A stretch of 64,000 nt of DNA from the NCBI GenBank assembly GCA_964023205.1, contig OZ026840.1, positions 33,210,199 through 33,274,198 on the forward strand, in the 5' to 3' direction. The notes below the pieces were generated by a model. It saw only the letters and a list, made by a program, of their open reading frames with translations. It searched no databases and was not told where the DNA came from. This document shows positions 25,929-35,972 of the stretch, piece by piece. Every line of letters starts with the position of its first letter. Positions within the stretch are counted from its first letter, which is position 1. This DNA comes from Lutraria lutraria (taxonomy: Eukaryota > Mollusca > Bivalvia > Venerida > Mactridae). The position numbers were made by a program, and so were the translations under genes.

Positions 25929-28900
25929 CCCCATAGGAAGCAATGTCAGATTGGGTGGGCCCGGGCTAATTTTAGAATTTGTGAAACAAGGGCGGGGGGA
26001 GAAAAATACAGCCCCTTTTAATTACAAAATGTACTATTTTTGCCAGTTTTATTGGGGGGGGGGACTAAGCCCTAACCCCCCCCCCCTGGTTCCTACAGGC
26101 TTTTAATATAATACTTGACTAATCTGTAAAATTGAAAATTTTCACCTATAAATAGTCATATGGGTGATGTTATATTATGTAACTTTGTTTCCTAAATGCA
26201 GCATAACCATTGGTCAGTTTTAAATATGAGGTTAGAAACAACCAATCATATGCTTTAACTTCAAACCAATATGGTTCCTATTTGCTTATTAAATTGAAAT
26301 CTCATCTTATCTAAATGATAATTTAGTTGACTAACTATTTCGTTATAAATGTATATAAATAGAGGTAGAGAAGATGTGTTTATGAAAATGTTAATGGTAA
26401 TTGACCATATACTAACTTTAGTGAAAGTTTGACATTTGTATTGTGATATTTTACTATATTTACAATTTTGGTTTTCATTCCGACACATATCATAGATGTA
26501 TATATGGAACAATTTTAGTGATATTGGACATGGTTTTATTTGAGTTTTACACTTTTACTGTGAGATTCATGTATCTACAAATTTTTTATACATTCCATTA
26601 ATTTACATATCATATAAATTGCTTAGTAACCATGACAACTGTTGATATTTACATAAGTTTGGCTTGATGGAATCATTAGCTTGACCATAGTGATGATATG
26701 TGCCTTTGTACAATGTATATGTTATAAATTTATACCAAGGTGACTGGTTTGATTGTAAAATATGTACATAATTATAATAATACAGAGAATCATTCAAGGT
26801 GTTGGGTTGGTTTAAGGTTTTCTTCTGCTTCTATCAAAGTATTTATATATACCACTGTTTTACTAATCTCTTAACTCATTTTAAGAGAATAGATCTCACT
26901 GAGGTGGTGAACAGACGAGTGTTGGTATGCATTCTTGTTTCACCAGAGCACAAAGTGACCGCTTGTTGTCATGCTGGAATCTTCATTTTCCCAGGTCCTG
27001 ACCGTAATGATTTTTTTTTATTGCAACATGGTTAAGATTTCCGGTTTTTCAAAAATTTCAACTTTCACCCATGATTGTATATAGAGCCATTTGTTCTCCT
27101 TGGCTGATTATCAGTTATGTTATAGCTAGTTTCTGATTATATTTAACCTTTTTATGTTGTACTAACTCTACTAGTTGCTCTAACAATGGGACAATATGTC
27201 CTAGCTGGTTATCAAAACCATTTGTTTATGTCCTTGTATATATGTACTAATATCCACAACACTTGCAATTTTTTCCCAATTTAGAAAAATATCCATAGCA
27301 CAAGACAGGTTTTTTACTGAAATAATAGCACAAATTACTTGTATTTATTTGATTTAAGTAAAGAAAATTCTTCAGTAACATTATCCAATCGCATGTGCCT
27401 ATTTCTGCAGGGCTGTCATTGATTCCTTCTTTCGCCTGTTTACCCTAATTATACTGATATACCAGGGAAATCAGTGTCAACCACATTTTGATCTATCAAT
27501 TTATACATTGAAAGATACACATGCCATTCCTTCCTTTTCAATACAGTAGTTTCATTACTAGAACTTTGAAGTACTGCATTAAGAAAAATCTCAGGAAATG
27601 GGCGAGGCATGTATCAATGTTTTTCTTCTTTCACGATAAAGAACCAGGAAAAACTAATGGAAATAAGAGTAGGAATACAATTACCCAGTTCACCTGCATC
27701 TTATTGTAGTGTAAAAACGTATCTGGGGACTTCAATTTCATTTCGTACTTTCGCATTTTTCGTACTATCGCATTTCATACTAACGCATCAAATCTATATT
27801 GAAAATAGAAGGAAATTCGCCGGGACCGACGAACGATTTCGAACTATCGCATTTTTCGAACTATCGCATTTCGGACTATCGCGATTCAACTGTATCTTCT
27901 TTTCCCTATTTTAGGGGCCGACCTGAAATGACCATAACTGTCAAATAGGTTGTTAAACAACAAATAATATTCATACATTCTCTTTAAATGGCACAAAAAA
28001 CAAAGCTTTTTCTCCCTGTGAAATGTAGATGTTTACTTTTTAGTTTCTACCATAATTTTCTGTTGAAATGCATGTGTATCAATATTGTTTCTACAGAATA
28101 ATCAGTGATACATCAGTATAGTTCTAATAGATGACATCCCGACTACTGGCCCACCTTCATTACAATAGTTAGAGAGATTACATTGGTCTTGAAGTTAATA
28201 GGACATTAAAAGCATATTATTGACACAGACTACAGTTGTTACTATGTTATTGATAATATTTTTATTGTGTTACTTTATATATTCCGCACCATATGAAGCC
28301 ATGAAAATGACTTCATTGAGGACTAACTTTATTAAGTTAATACTTACAGACATTTAATTCATAGCCAGAGACATCTCTCTGTCATAGCAGACAAATTTGT
28401 AAGCATTTTTGTCATTAACAAGTGACTACATCTTTATAAAATACAATGCAATTTACACGTGTATTTGTTATTTGTTTACTTTAATAAATTATACTTAGAG
28501 TATAGAATTATTAACTGTTTCCTTTTGTTATCTTTTACAAAAACGAAGAACAGTTAGATTGTCAGAAGTTCTTACATATTGGGGGGGGGGGGGGGGGGTG
28601 ATGCAGGGATTTTTAGGAATAGGGGAAGAAGCTGGGCGCTAAAAGTGGACAAAAATACGCCAAAAATGCTAATGTATGCAATAGATTCTATTAATAATGC
28701 AAATAGGGGAAACAGATTTTTTTGGGGAAATATCCAGCTTAAATTCCGAGGGGAAGACTATGACTAGCAGTCACGTCACTTTCCTTGTAAAAAAAACTCT
28801 GTGATATATTGATTTTACATTTCATGTAACCGTATGATGTAGTCCCTGTAGGAGCTCCTTGTCAAATACTAAAGAAGCAGTTAATAATATGGGGTGTTTC

Positions 28901-29041
28901 ATAATGTGTGATACCATAAGGATTCCTGATAGAGACTACGTATATAGTACTAAAATAGTGATGTCTGAGTAATGTACAGAAATCATCCAGTTTTACTTTG
29001 AGAGTCTTATTTCCCAGTTACTGTTGCACGAACAATACAAT
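25929..29041. other. Intergenic region left of Polinton copy 1, repeats only
   Basis: I see a small G/C-rich inverted-repeat element at 25929-26102, the repeat copy at 27585-27700, an array of CGAACTATCGCATTT-type motifs at 27740-27895 that looks like one end of a pogo-like element, and a G run at about 28582-28597. No supported gene. Confidence 0.45.
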
Positions 29042-29047
29042 GAGGTT
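29042..29047. other. Left 6-bp target site duplication of Polinton copy 1
   Basis: GAGGTT directly precedes the left terminus and is repeated at 46093-46098 directly after the right terminus. Six-bp duplications are typical for Polinton integrases. Confidence 0.9.
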
Positions 29048-29294
29048 AGTAGTATATGGCGGTACCCTGGGTACCAAATCAACGTAATTGGTACCCAGAA
29101 GTTTTCAAAATTGGGACAAATTGGGACAAATTGGAAATCAATGTTGTACCCCAAAATAGTATGAATTGAATTTTAGGAATGTTCTGGGTACTGTGTATGT
29201 GTGTGTATAGACTTAGACAATGAGAGAATTTTCTTTCGAAAAGACATGGTGGCCCTGAAAAGGGCCGTTGGTGGTCCTGAAAAGGACCGTTGGT
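29048..29294. repeat. Left terminal inverted repeat of Polinton copy 1
   Basis: It matches 45846-46092 inverted. The outer part has GGTACCCTGGGTACC palindromes and two GGGACAAATT direct repeats. The inner part carries two histone-type stem-loops that read sense on the minus strand, for the leftward gene cluster. Confidence 0.92.
29251..29288 (-). terminator. Two histone-type 3' stem-loops after the leftward gene cluster
   Basis: On the minus strand GGTCCTTTTCAGGACC (29288-29273) begins 12 nt after the stop codon of the coiled-coil gene and GGCCCTTTTCAGGGCC (29266-29251) follows, the latter then ACCA. Six-bp stem, TTTC loop and the ACCA tail match the replication-dependent histone mRNA signal. 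A purine block CGAAAGAAAA follows after about 12 nt, where the U7 target is expected. Confidence 0.8.
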
Positions 29295-29300
29295 GGTTTT

Positions 29301-29879
29301 TTAAACCGTGTTTGCTGACTGATCTGGTTGGGTACATAGTTCGCATTGGCAGTCTGATGGGGGATAGCAGAGCCTGCATGTTGAATCCCCACAGGACCAT
29401 TCCTGTTCTGGTACTGGTGGTTGTTCCGTGTACTCAACTTGAGCGGTAGTGATGATACGCCAATGCTCTTCTTCTTGTTGTTGTTCCCGTTGTCTATTCA
29501 CCGTTCGTTCCCGAGCATCTCGCTGCCTTTCTCTGACTTGATCTCGAAATTGAGATAATTCTTCTCTATGATGAAATCGATTGGTTTCAATGGTATTCAA
29601 AGTCTCACCAATGAATTGAAGATCACGTTCCCTTTTTCTAACAATGCTAGCCGCTAAGCGACTGATTGAACGCCATACCCTGCTCTGTTTTTCAGTCAGT
29701 TGTTTTGCTGTTTTGAGTTCATTGAATAAAGCCTCCATCTTGAGTGTTTGAGTTCTCAGAATGAAATGAGGCATTGTATTGTAAGACGGAGTATTTTTCT
29801 GTTGAAGCGCCGCCCACTCTCGTGGTTGGATGACGTCATATCGCTTGGATGACGTCACCCTAGGGTTGGATGGCGTCAC
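29301..29879 (-). CDS. Coiled-coil Arg/Gln-rich Polinton protein, unknown function
   Basis: 192 residues, last gene of the leftward cluster. Residues about 45-150 are highly charged and helical (LTEKQSRVWRSISRLAASIV, RQREQQQEEEHW), suggesting a coiled coil. The C-terminus has a cysteine cluster SCGDSTCRLCYPPSDCQCELC that could bind metal. No family is recognised. The stop codon at 29303 is followed within about 12 nt by two histone-type stem-loops lying in the TIR. It is probably a virion or regulatory protein, which is inference from position only. Confidence 0.7.
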   Translation of the reverse strand: MTPSNPRVTSSKRYDVIQPREWAALQQKNTPSYNTMPHFILRTQTLKMEALFNELKTAKQLTEKQSRVWRSISRLAASIVRKRERDLQFIGETLNTIETNRFHHREELSQFRDQVRERQRDARERTVNRQREQQQEEEHWRIITTAQVEYTEQPPVPEQEWSCGDSTCRLCYPPSDCQCELCTQPDQSANTV

Positions 29880-29965
29880 GCGCCAATGTACCGCACAGAC
29901 ATGTGCTTGATTTTTATGAACTTAGAAAAAAGATAACAGACACCTAGTTTCAGTTTTTCTAAACT

Positions 29966-29971
29966 TTTATT
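29966..29971 (-). terminator. AATAAA polyadenylation signal of the protease gene
   Basis: AATAAA on the minus strand about 45 nt after the stop codon at 30015, showing that this gene uses an ordinary poly(A) signal, unlike the gene downstream. Confidence 0.6.
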
Positions 29972-30014
29972 TTTGTAACAAGAAAACAGTAACAACATGA
30001 AACAGTAACATTGT

Positions 30015-30641
30015 TTAATGATCACCATAAAGAGTTGTATTTCTATGTGTGATACTATGATACAAACGGTTGTGACCTTCTGGTCTAGAGTTACGTTGAG
30101 CACAACACTTTTGTCCACACTTGTTCACATATTGAGCATGCATGTAATAAGTACCATAATATTGTTGAAACCAATGCGTCACATAAGTGTCATTTTTTCC
30201 ATACATGTCCGGTTTGAATCGGGTTAACAGTATCTGGTTCAAGTCACATTCACGTGAGATAAAATCCAAAGCGAATAGACAATACACACCACACACCGGT
30301 AACATATCGCCTTGTATTCTCATGGCATTCCACAGATAAGTTTTGTTGGCATGTTTTTTCACAAAGGTTAGAATCTCTTCGAAAGGAGGTAATCCGTAGG
30401 AATCAAAGTACACTGCTTTATTGTCTTTTAAATAAAGAGCCACCCAGTGTTCTCCACGTTGATTCCCGTTATGGGTATTCACAATATAGGCTTTCACGTC
30501 ATGCGGTTTCTCTGAAGGTAATTGATCTTTGGCACAAACACGAGCATGTAGTGGTTTTAATAACGGTGAATGATCTAATAGGTATTGTAGTTCATTCGTC
30601 TCCATAATGCCAATTTCTGTTGACACGTTCAGCCCAAACAC
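30015..30641 (-). CDS. Adenain-like cysteine protease (virion maturation)
   Basis: Family role: cleaves capsid and core precursor proteins during virion assembly in adenoviruses and Polintons. In the 208-residue frame the catalytic set is visible: His65 in GEHWVAL, Asp80 in YFDSYG, Gln110 in MRIQGD and Cys117 in PVCGVYC. That is the His-acid-Gln-Cys order of adenain/Ulp1 proteases. ATG 30605 (METNELQYLL) is the more typical start; ATG 30641 would add 12 residues. The 5' end overlaps the preceding gene (30592). An AATAAA follows the stop. Its promoter region, inside the preceding gene, has two TCAAGGTCA sites in opposite orientations (30729-30737 and 30762-30770). Confidence 0.9.
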   Translation of the reverse strand: MFGLNVSTEIGIMETNELQYLLDHSPLLKPLHARVCAKDQLPSEKPHDVKAYIVNTHNGNQRGEHWVALYLKDNKAVYFDSYGLPPFEEILTFVKKHANKTYLWNAMRIQGDMLPVCGVYCLFALDFISRECDLNQILLTRFKPDMYGKNDTYVTHWFQQYYGTYYMHAQYVNKCGQKCCAQRNSRPEGHNRLYHSITHRNTTLYGDH

Positions 30642-31056
30642 TGATCCATTGATCTATGAACTGATTCTGAGTGAGTTCTTCTTTAAATTGAATCCATAAT
30701 CGACACGCGTCTCCTTTTTCACTATCGGTCAAGGTCACTAATTCAGGATACCACTTTTCCATGACCTTGAACACGTCCAAACGTTGAATCGCTTTTTGAA
30801 TGTAAAGTTCTGTCCACTCTTCCGTATTCGTGTATAAGCAGAGTACATGTTGTACTTGACTAGGATGATTCACTCGACAACCATAACAGTCTTTATGCAC
30901 TTGATTATAAATTAAAGATTGGAGTGCTTCTGTGACGTGATGATTCAAGCACTCTTGTAAAAAGTCCGTCCTTGAACTTGTACAACAAGGATACGCCAAT
31001 AACTTCATTTCGTAATCTTGTCCTTTTTCCAGGTGTTCAATATCCATGTCTTCCAT
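30592..31056 (-). CDS. Conserved Polinton protein of unknown function
   Basis: 154 residues between capsid and protease genes, with only 1 nt separating its start from the capsid stop and a 3' overlap with the protease frame. Acidic start (MEDMDIEHLEKGQDYEMKLL), cysteines in YPCC and CYGCRVNHPSQ, then Trp-rich helices. I recall similar small proteins at this place in animal Polintons but know no function. Confidence 0.75.
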   Translation of the reverse strand: MEDMDIEHLEKGQDYEMKLLAYPCCTSSRTDFLQECLNHHVTEALQSLIYNQVHKDCYGCRVNHPSQVQHVLCLYTNTEEWTELYIQKAIQRLDVFKVMEKWYPELVTLTDSEKGDACRLWIQFKEELTQNQFIDQWISVWAERVNRNWHYGDE

Positions 31057-31057
31057 C

Positions 31058-32356
31058 TTAATAATCTAGAAGCACTTCTCTGAATTGATTGATTTCAATT
31101 TGATTGTCGTATTCCGCAAATACAATCACGTTGATGGCTTGTGCAAGTGCTGTTCCAAAGTGAAATTCCAATCTCAGATTGCCCGTTTTTATAGGATGGA
31201 GTTGACCTTCCTCGCAACCTTGATCTGCTGTCAAGTCCAACCCCCAGAGTGTGTATCCGTTCCGATAATCATTCATGCTCAATCCAAATGAACGATTGAG
31301 ACCAAGAGCTCCTGTCGCTTGATAGAGTGACATGTAGGATCTTAGAACTTCTCCCGTTTCAAAATTGGGTTGAAACGCTTTGTTATGAATACTTTTTCCG
31401 TCAATGCTGACTTCTAGATGATTCAGTGTAAAATGACGGAAATCAAAGGGGTTGGTAGCCATGTCTCCATTCATGTCTCCATTTCTTACCATACCGATGA
31501 TAAGCCGTTTTGGCAATTGACCTTGAAATAAATGATCTTCAATCTTGGATCGTTGACCGTTAGGAATCGTAAATGTTTTAACTTCAGTTCGTCGGATGGG
31601 GATTTTCATGTTATGTTGAGCAATCTGTTGATTGAGTTGATTGGCTACCACTGGCAGTAAATCTACTGTTCTTACATTAAATCCTGCTTCTAGAAACTTG
31701 ATTTTACCCGGTGAAGTACTCATGAGACAGAATTGAGGTGACGCTTTGTTTAGTCTTAAGCGTATTTCCATACCATTGGGTAAATATTTATCTTGCATCA
31801 TCAGATCCAAATGAAGCCGTCCACATAGTTCCACCACACGACTTTGATGGACACGAGCACGTCTCTTACCATAGCCCTTGTTATCCCCGTCATGTACTTT
31901 TTCGAGCATATGACCAGCGGTGTCTTCAGCCCATAACTCTAGCGCCTGAAGCTGAGTGTCTTTACAGCTTGAGGTGAAGGAGAGTAAATTTTCTATGTAT
32001 GCCCGATAGGCATACGTGTCCGCATTGCTGGTGATCAGTTTATTATTCAGGTACACATCAATGCTTGAGAACATGCTGTGAAAGAAATTGTTGACGGTAG
32101 CAATTTCACTATCGCCCGCTAGGTCTGTACCATCTGACTGTATAATTTTGAGTTTTAGGTACAGGTAAGATTGATTCAGATCTGTCCATTTTTCTGTCTG
32201 TGCAGGAATCACAAATTCAATCGGAGCATTATTGTCCAGAGCAGAAATGGGATAATGCTCAGTCCATTGACCTTCTTGCATGGCTGTCATGGTAGGTGGC
32301 ACAACAGACACATCCAACTCTGTCTTACTACATTCACAGGAACCGTGTTGCATCAT
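31058..32356 (-). CDS. Major capsid protein (double jelly-roll type)
   Basis: 432 residues. It starts with a Cys-containing MQHGSCECSKTELD segment and has VPPTMTAMQEGQW, PIEFVIPA and a SYLYLKLKI strand, the pattern of the conserved Polinton hexon-like protein that databases often label only as uncharacterised. Length fits a compact double jelly-roll. It forms the icosahedral shell with the penton-like protein encoded upstream (32666-33508). It overlaps the preceding small gene by 23 nt. The assignment rests on recognised motifs and position, not on a structure. Confidence 0.8.
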   Translation of the reverse strand: MMQHGSCECSKTELDVSVVPPTMTAMQEGQWTEHYPISALDNNAPIEFVIPAQTEKWTDLNQSYLYLKLKIIQSDGTDLAGDSEIATVNNFFHSMFSSIDVYLNNKLITSNADTYAYRAYIENLLSFTSSCKDTQLQALELWAEDTAGHMLEKVHDGDNKGYGKRRARVHQSRVVELCGRLHLDLMMQDKYLPNGMEIRLRLNKASPQFCLMSTSPGKIKFLEAGFNVRTVDLLPVVANQLNQQIAQHNMKIPIRRTEVKTFTIPNGQRSKIEDHLFQGQLPKRLIIGMVRNGDMNGDMATNPFDFRHFTLNHLEVSIDGKSIHNKAFQPNFETGEVLRSYMSLYQATGALGLNRSFGLSMNDYRNGYTLWGLDLTADQGCEEGQLHPIKTGNLRLEFHFGTALAQAINVIVFAEYDNQIEINQFREVLLDY

Positions 32357-32669
32357 GATTAATCGAAAATATCAAGACTGGTTTGCTCTTTATACGTCTT
32401 TTAGGGCTGGCCACGGCATGTAGCAAGGATTCACCCACATCTTTTAACACAGAGGCTCCACGTTTTCGTATTACTTGTTTAGCGTTTGATCCTGTCAAGA
32501 TATCTTTGATAGCGGCTTTTCCTTGTTGGAGTCCTTCTTTTTTCAAGGTGCGAACTCCAGATTTCACAAATGGATTCAGTAAAGGCATAATTCTTTTCAT
32601 GGCTTTCTTAAACATGGATCCAAGTCCGTGTCCATATTGTCGAGGTTGACCTTGGTAAGTAGGTATCAT
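32334..32669 (-). CDS. Small basic virion-type protein (core or membrane-active candidate)
   Basis: 111 residues with Gly-rich HGLGSMFKKAMKRIMPLLNP, amphipathic and basic, then KSGVRTLKKEGLQQGKAAIKD and a KRRIKSKP tail. Polintons usually have such a protein next to the capsid gene, compared by some authors with adenovirus core or pVI-like proteins. Function is not established. It overlaps the penton-like gene by 4 nt and the capsid gene by 23 nt. Confidence 0.7.
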   Translation of the reverse strand: MIPTYQGQPRQYGHGLGSMFKKAMKRIMPLLNPFVKSGVRTLKKEGLQQGKAAIKDILTGSNAKQVIRKRGASVLKDVGESLLHAVASPKRRIKSKPVLIFSINHDATRFL

Positions 32670-33508
32670 TGTCTTTGACGTAGGTGTAGTTTCACCATAG
32701 ACTTCCCATGAATAAACTGAATAGACTGGCCAGTGTCACCCCTTATATGGATAGTGATGGTGTCAAAGTCGGCTTTAGCCAGTGGTACATAGTGTAAATT
32801 CAAGAACTCGAAATGAATATGAGGGTTAGTTCCTGCTTTCGTTCTCGGATCAAATGGAGCTACACGTAAGATGGGGGCTTCTATGTTTCCCAAATAGGTA
32901 TAAGACGCAAGGTCGGAATAAACAAACAAATGATTATGACCCATGTTAATATCTACGCCATGAGGAAACGGATCTGGAGTGTCTTTAAAAAAGATGGTAG
33001 AAGAACTATCAGGGGCTCCACCCAGTTTAATAAACATGTGGGGATGAAACTGAATGCCTAGTTGATCCGAACTGTCCAGTTTTGCGCGTTTACTTTGTCC
33101 TGAAAAACCCATGGTAAATCGAAGGCCTTTCTGTTTAAATATTTTACCTAATTGATCTTTCACGGTAAAGTCAATCGTCTCGATCAAATGTTGGGGTGTG
33201 ACATAAGTTCCTACAGGAATACAAAGTCGTACACCTTTTTCTTCTTTATTGGGGAGAGTACAATAGGTCTCAAAGTTTTCTAAGGCCTTACCCAGGACAG
33301 GATCATGTGTGACAATGTAGAAATGTCGCTCTTCTTCAGTGACATTAATGACCTGACTAGGAACAATCATTTCCACTAAGGCAATTTCCCAATCTTGTTT
33401 ATTGAGATGGATGGGTTTTGTCAGTTTGGTACGAAAACAACATTGCGTATTGTCTTGGAATAAATCCATAGAGCTATCACTCATGAGTGTGATGTAAAAC
33501 GAACTCAT
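32666..33508 (-). CDS. Penton-like minor capsid protein
   Basis: 280 residues. The N-terminus (SSMDLFQDNTQCCFRTKLT, then QDWEIALVEMIVPS) matches the pattern of the conserved Polinton protein proposed to be the single jelly-roll minor capsid/penton. Beta-rich throughout, no signal peptide. It lies between the membrane protein and the basic core protein genes with 4-nt overlaps at both ends, as expected for a structural gene block. Assignment as penton is by position and N-terminal pattern. Confidence 0.65.
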   Translation of the reverse strand: MSSFYITLMSDSSMDLFQDNTQCCFRTKLTKPIHLNKQDWEIALVEMIVPSQVINVTEEERHFYIVTHDPVLGKALENFETYCTLPNKEEKGVRLCIPVGTYVTPQHLIETIDFTVKDQLGKIFKQKGLRFTMGFSGQSKRAKLDSSDQLGIQFHPHMFIKLGGAPDSSSTIFFKDTPDPFPHGVDINMGHNHLFVYSDLASYTYLGNIEAPILRVAPFDPRTKAGTNPHIHFEFLNLHYVPLAKADFDTITIHIRGDTGQSIQFIHGKSMVKLHLRQRQ

Positions 33509-33750
33509 GTTGATTTAGGTTTATTGAATTTCAAGGAGGGATTCGGTAGAATATAACCTAGAGAACTACTTAAAAGCAGAAGCCACAATTCTCGATCGGG
33601 TCGTTGAAAACACAAATTAAATAGCGATACGGTAATAATAATAAATACCACTACAATTTGTGATAAAAAAGTGACCTTATTTTTGGGTTCACACAATTTG
33701 GTTTGCTCTGAGGCAGTCACTACCACACTGGCCGTATCGGTTTGAGACAT
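33505..33750 (-). CDS. Small transmembrane protein
   Basis: 81 residues from ATG 33750 (MSQTDTASVVV). An upstream ATG at 33792 would overlap the integrase. A hydrophobic stretch VTFLSQIVVVFIIITVSLF is a clear transmembrane helix and a second hydrophobic stretch LLLLSSSLGYIL follows. Possible membrane or virion protein. No family is recognised. Confidence 0.6.
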   Translation of the reverse strand: MSQTDTASVVVTASEQTKLCEPKNKVTFLSQIVVVFIIITVSLFNLCFQRPDRELWLLLLSSSLGYILPNPSLKFNKPKST

Positions 33751-33764
33751 GATGTATTTATTAA

Positions 33765-34838
33765 CTAAACGAGATGGGATTCGGGAATCCAACTGTCAAA
33801 TTTCGAAGGATAACCTTTCCAATGCACTTTAATTTCTCGTCTTCCGTCTACCTTACTCTGGCGATGTGCGAGCACTGATTCAATTTCATAGATAGCATCA
33901 TCTTTTATAACCTGTACTTCAGAGAAATAAAACGAACCCAAAATGGGTTCTCCGTCTAAATCAGTCAATTTCACAGTAGCAGGAGAGGTCTTTTTGACTT
34001 GGATCACTTTAAACAGTTCAGTGGTCCAGTTGGGTAGATAACCTTTATCAAATGTACGTTTTGTTTTATTGATACGAACAATATCTCCCACATGAAGGGT
34101 CGTCGACGCTTTCTTTCTTGATTTTCCATACAAGGTCAAGGCCACTTGAGATTCGTTATTCTCATTTACGGATACGGGTGCCATTTGTATACTACGATGA
34201 ACACGATGATTATAGGCATGCACGAGATCAGGCAATACCTGAATATACCTTCGTGTTTTATGATGCGTAAAGTATTTCCACATGCGTGATTTTAAGGTTC
34301 GTTGAAAACGTTCCACTATACTAGCCTTAGTTTCTGGGTTTTCAGTCGTAAAATAATGAATCCCTACTTTGTCTAAAAACTGTTGAAACCTTTGATTCTT
34401 GAATTCTGTTCCTTTATCGGTTTGCAACGCTTTAGGTTGTCTCGTTTTAAGAATAGAGCGAAACGCTTCCACCAATGTGAGCCCCGTTTTATCCTTGAGG
34501 GGAACGACCCAATCATATTTTGAAAACACGTCAATGACACACAACAAATATCGATAAGGGGTGTTGTACTGAGCCAAGGATTGCATGTCTGCCAAATCAG
34601 CTTGCCATTGATGATCAATACCACCCACAATCGTTTTCCGTCTCGAGAATACCCTACGGATAGGTTTGTGCAGGGTATAGGTCTTTTGTCCCTTCAACCA
34701 GGATCGCACTTGACTTGGTGTAATGGATTTCAGTTGAGTTCGAGCTGCTGTAGTAAGACGTTCTACCCCACCAAAACCAGCCGGATGATGGGGATCATAA
34801 TAAATCTGATGTAACAGACTGTCTACCTTTTTGTTCAT
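33765..34838 (-). CDS. Retroviral-type integrase with C-terminal chromodomain
   Basis: Inserts the element with a 6-bp staggered cut. About 357 residues from ATG 34838 (MNKKVDSLLHQIYYDPHHP); ATG 34859 is an alternative start overlapping the upstream gene. The DDE core is visible: Asp in QADLAD (about 79), Asp in QTDKGTEF (about 140) and Glu in KASIVER (about 174), spacing D35E. A C-terminal SH3-like part is followed by a chromodomain (YEIESVLAHRQS, VHWKGYPSKFDSWIPESHLV). The observed 6-bp duplication fits this enzyme. Confidence 0.93.
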   Translation of the reverse strand: MNKKVDSLLHQIYYDPHHPAGFGGVERLTTAARTQLKSITPSQVRSWLKGQKTYTLHKPIRRVFSRRKTIVGGIDHQWQADLADMQSLAQYNTPYRYLLCVIDVFSKYDWVVPLKDKTGLTLVEAFRSILKTRQPKALQTDKGTEFKNQRFQQFLDKVGIHYFTTENPETKASIVERFQRTLKSRMWKYFTHHKTRRYIQVLPDLVHAYNHRVHRSIQMAPVSVNENNESQVALTLYGKSRKKASTTLHVGDIVRINKTKRTFDKGYLPNWTTELFKVIQVKKTSPATVKLTDLDGEPILGSFYFSEVQVIKDDAIYEIESVLAHRQSKVDGRREIKVHWKGYPSKFDSWIPESHLV

Positions 34839-34843
34839 GTTGT

Positions 34844-35566
34844 CTAGTAGGCTTCCCACTTAGGTTCTGCTTTCATCTGTTTGGCAGGTTTACTTATAGG
34901 TGAAGGAGGCTCAACAAAACTATCAAAGAATTCATCATCTTCCTCTGAATCGTCTGCTTTTTGCATCCATGACCATCTCCGTTTATTTCCTATCGCTTCT
35001 TGTGGTACATTGACATCTCTTAGTCCACTAGAAAACTGTTCCCATCCTCTAGGCTCCGACCCTTTTCTATGACGTATGACATCATTGACCAAATCAATAA
35101 TGTTGGATCCTTGTATTGGTTTTCCATGGTATTCCAACATCCCTTGATCATTCCATGACATGTGGGGATGATTTTGTAGAAAGTGTAATAAAAGCTGAGT
35201 TTTTCGACGCATAGTAGTAGGAACACTTTCAAGAATCCGATCCGTCAATGTAGCAGGAGCCGCTTGTGCCCCTTGTGCACCTTGAGCAGCTGGAACAACC
35301 GGTGCAGCCGGTGCAACTGGTGCAGCCAGAGTAGCCGGTTCACGTGCTTTTTGATGAGACAGTTGAAACTTTTGCAAGACTTGCCCATAGTGTTGTGCTT
35401 TTTCTGATTCAGACAACGATTCATTTTGTAATACGTCTCCCATTTGTTTCTGTAAATCGGATGTTTGACTGACTTGCGGGGGAGGAGGTAAACGTGGTCG
35501 TTGTTCTGTTTTCCATCGATTCATCTCTTCTAGCATTTTGAACGGGACGATAGCCATTTTCTTCAT
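34844..35566 (-). CDS. Conserved Polinton protein with Pro/Ala linker, unknown function
   Basis: 240 residues. The N-terminal part begins AIVPFKMLEEMNRW, followed by a proline run, a Gln-rich helix and an Ala/Pro linker (PAAPVVPAAQGAQGAQAAP). The C-terminal part has a globular stretch with RRKTQLLLHFLQ, ISWND-like MSWNDQGMLEYHGKPI and RGWEQFSSGL, and an acidic tail. I have seen this pattern in animal Polintons, but its function is unknown to me. It overlaps its upstream neighbour by 4 nt. Confidence 0.7.
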   Translation of the reverse strand: MKKMAIVPFKMLEEMNRWKTEQRPRLPPPPQVSQTSDLQKQMGDVLQNESLSESEKAQHYGQVLQKFQLSHQKAREPATLAAPVAPAAPVVPAAQGAQGAQAAPATLTDRILESVPTTMRRKTQLLLHFLQNHPHMSWNDQGMLEYHGKPIQGSNIIDLVNDVIRHRKGSEPRGWEQFSSGLRDVNVPQEAIGNKRRWSWMQKADDSEEDDEFFDSFVEPPSPISKPAKQMKAEPKWEAY

Positions 35567-35934
35567 AGCTTTTTCACCAGTGTGGCAACACCTCCACTGA
35601 GTGCTCCTGCAGCAACAGCTTTAGCAATGATTGGAGCAAGAGCCAGTAATGGAAATAATCCTCCTTTTTGATTCAACACACGTTTCTTTTTTTGAATGGA
35701 TACTCTTTTATCTGCTAAAGTGCGGAGATGTTGACGCTTGGACTTCAACCTTTGCTTTTGAGAGGGGGATAAGGCAACATTGCCTTTTAAAACATTCTGA
35801 CAGCATTCTGACACACATTGAATCATTTCTTTAGATGCTCCATGTATCATCTTTCTTCTTAACCCATCTGGGGCTTGAGTTAAACCCAAAACCAGATGTC
35901 CGTATTTATGCAGGAGTGGTCTCTTTGGTGCCAT
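35563..35934 (-). CDS. Small basic protein with C-terminal hydrophobic segment (paralog of next gene upstream)
   Basis: 123 residues. Basic helical middle (SPSQKQRLKSKRQHLRTLAD, KKKRVLNQKGG) and a hydrophobic, glycine/alanine-rich C-terminus (FPLLALAPIIAKAVAAGALS), which could be membrane-active. Its core aligns with residues about 35-100 of the protein encoded at 35973-37142. Probably a virion component, by analogy with related Polinton proteins. Confidence 0.7.
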   Translation of the reverse strand: MAPKRPLLHKYGHLVLGLTQAPDGLRRKMIHGASKEMIQCVSECCQNVLKGNVALSPSQKQRLKSKRQHLRTLADKRVSIQKKKRVLNQKGGLFPLLALAPIIAKAVAAGALSGGVATLVKKL

Positions 35935-35972
35935 TATGTCAAATAATACCTGTTTTTACTTCTTTACAGCTT

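Noticed and set aside
29251..29288. Bacterial-type rho-independent terminators
   Set aside because: The GC-rich hairpins lack a following T run and the DNA is eukaryotic; the loop, flanks and tail match the histone signal better.
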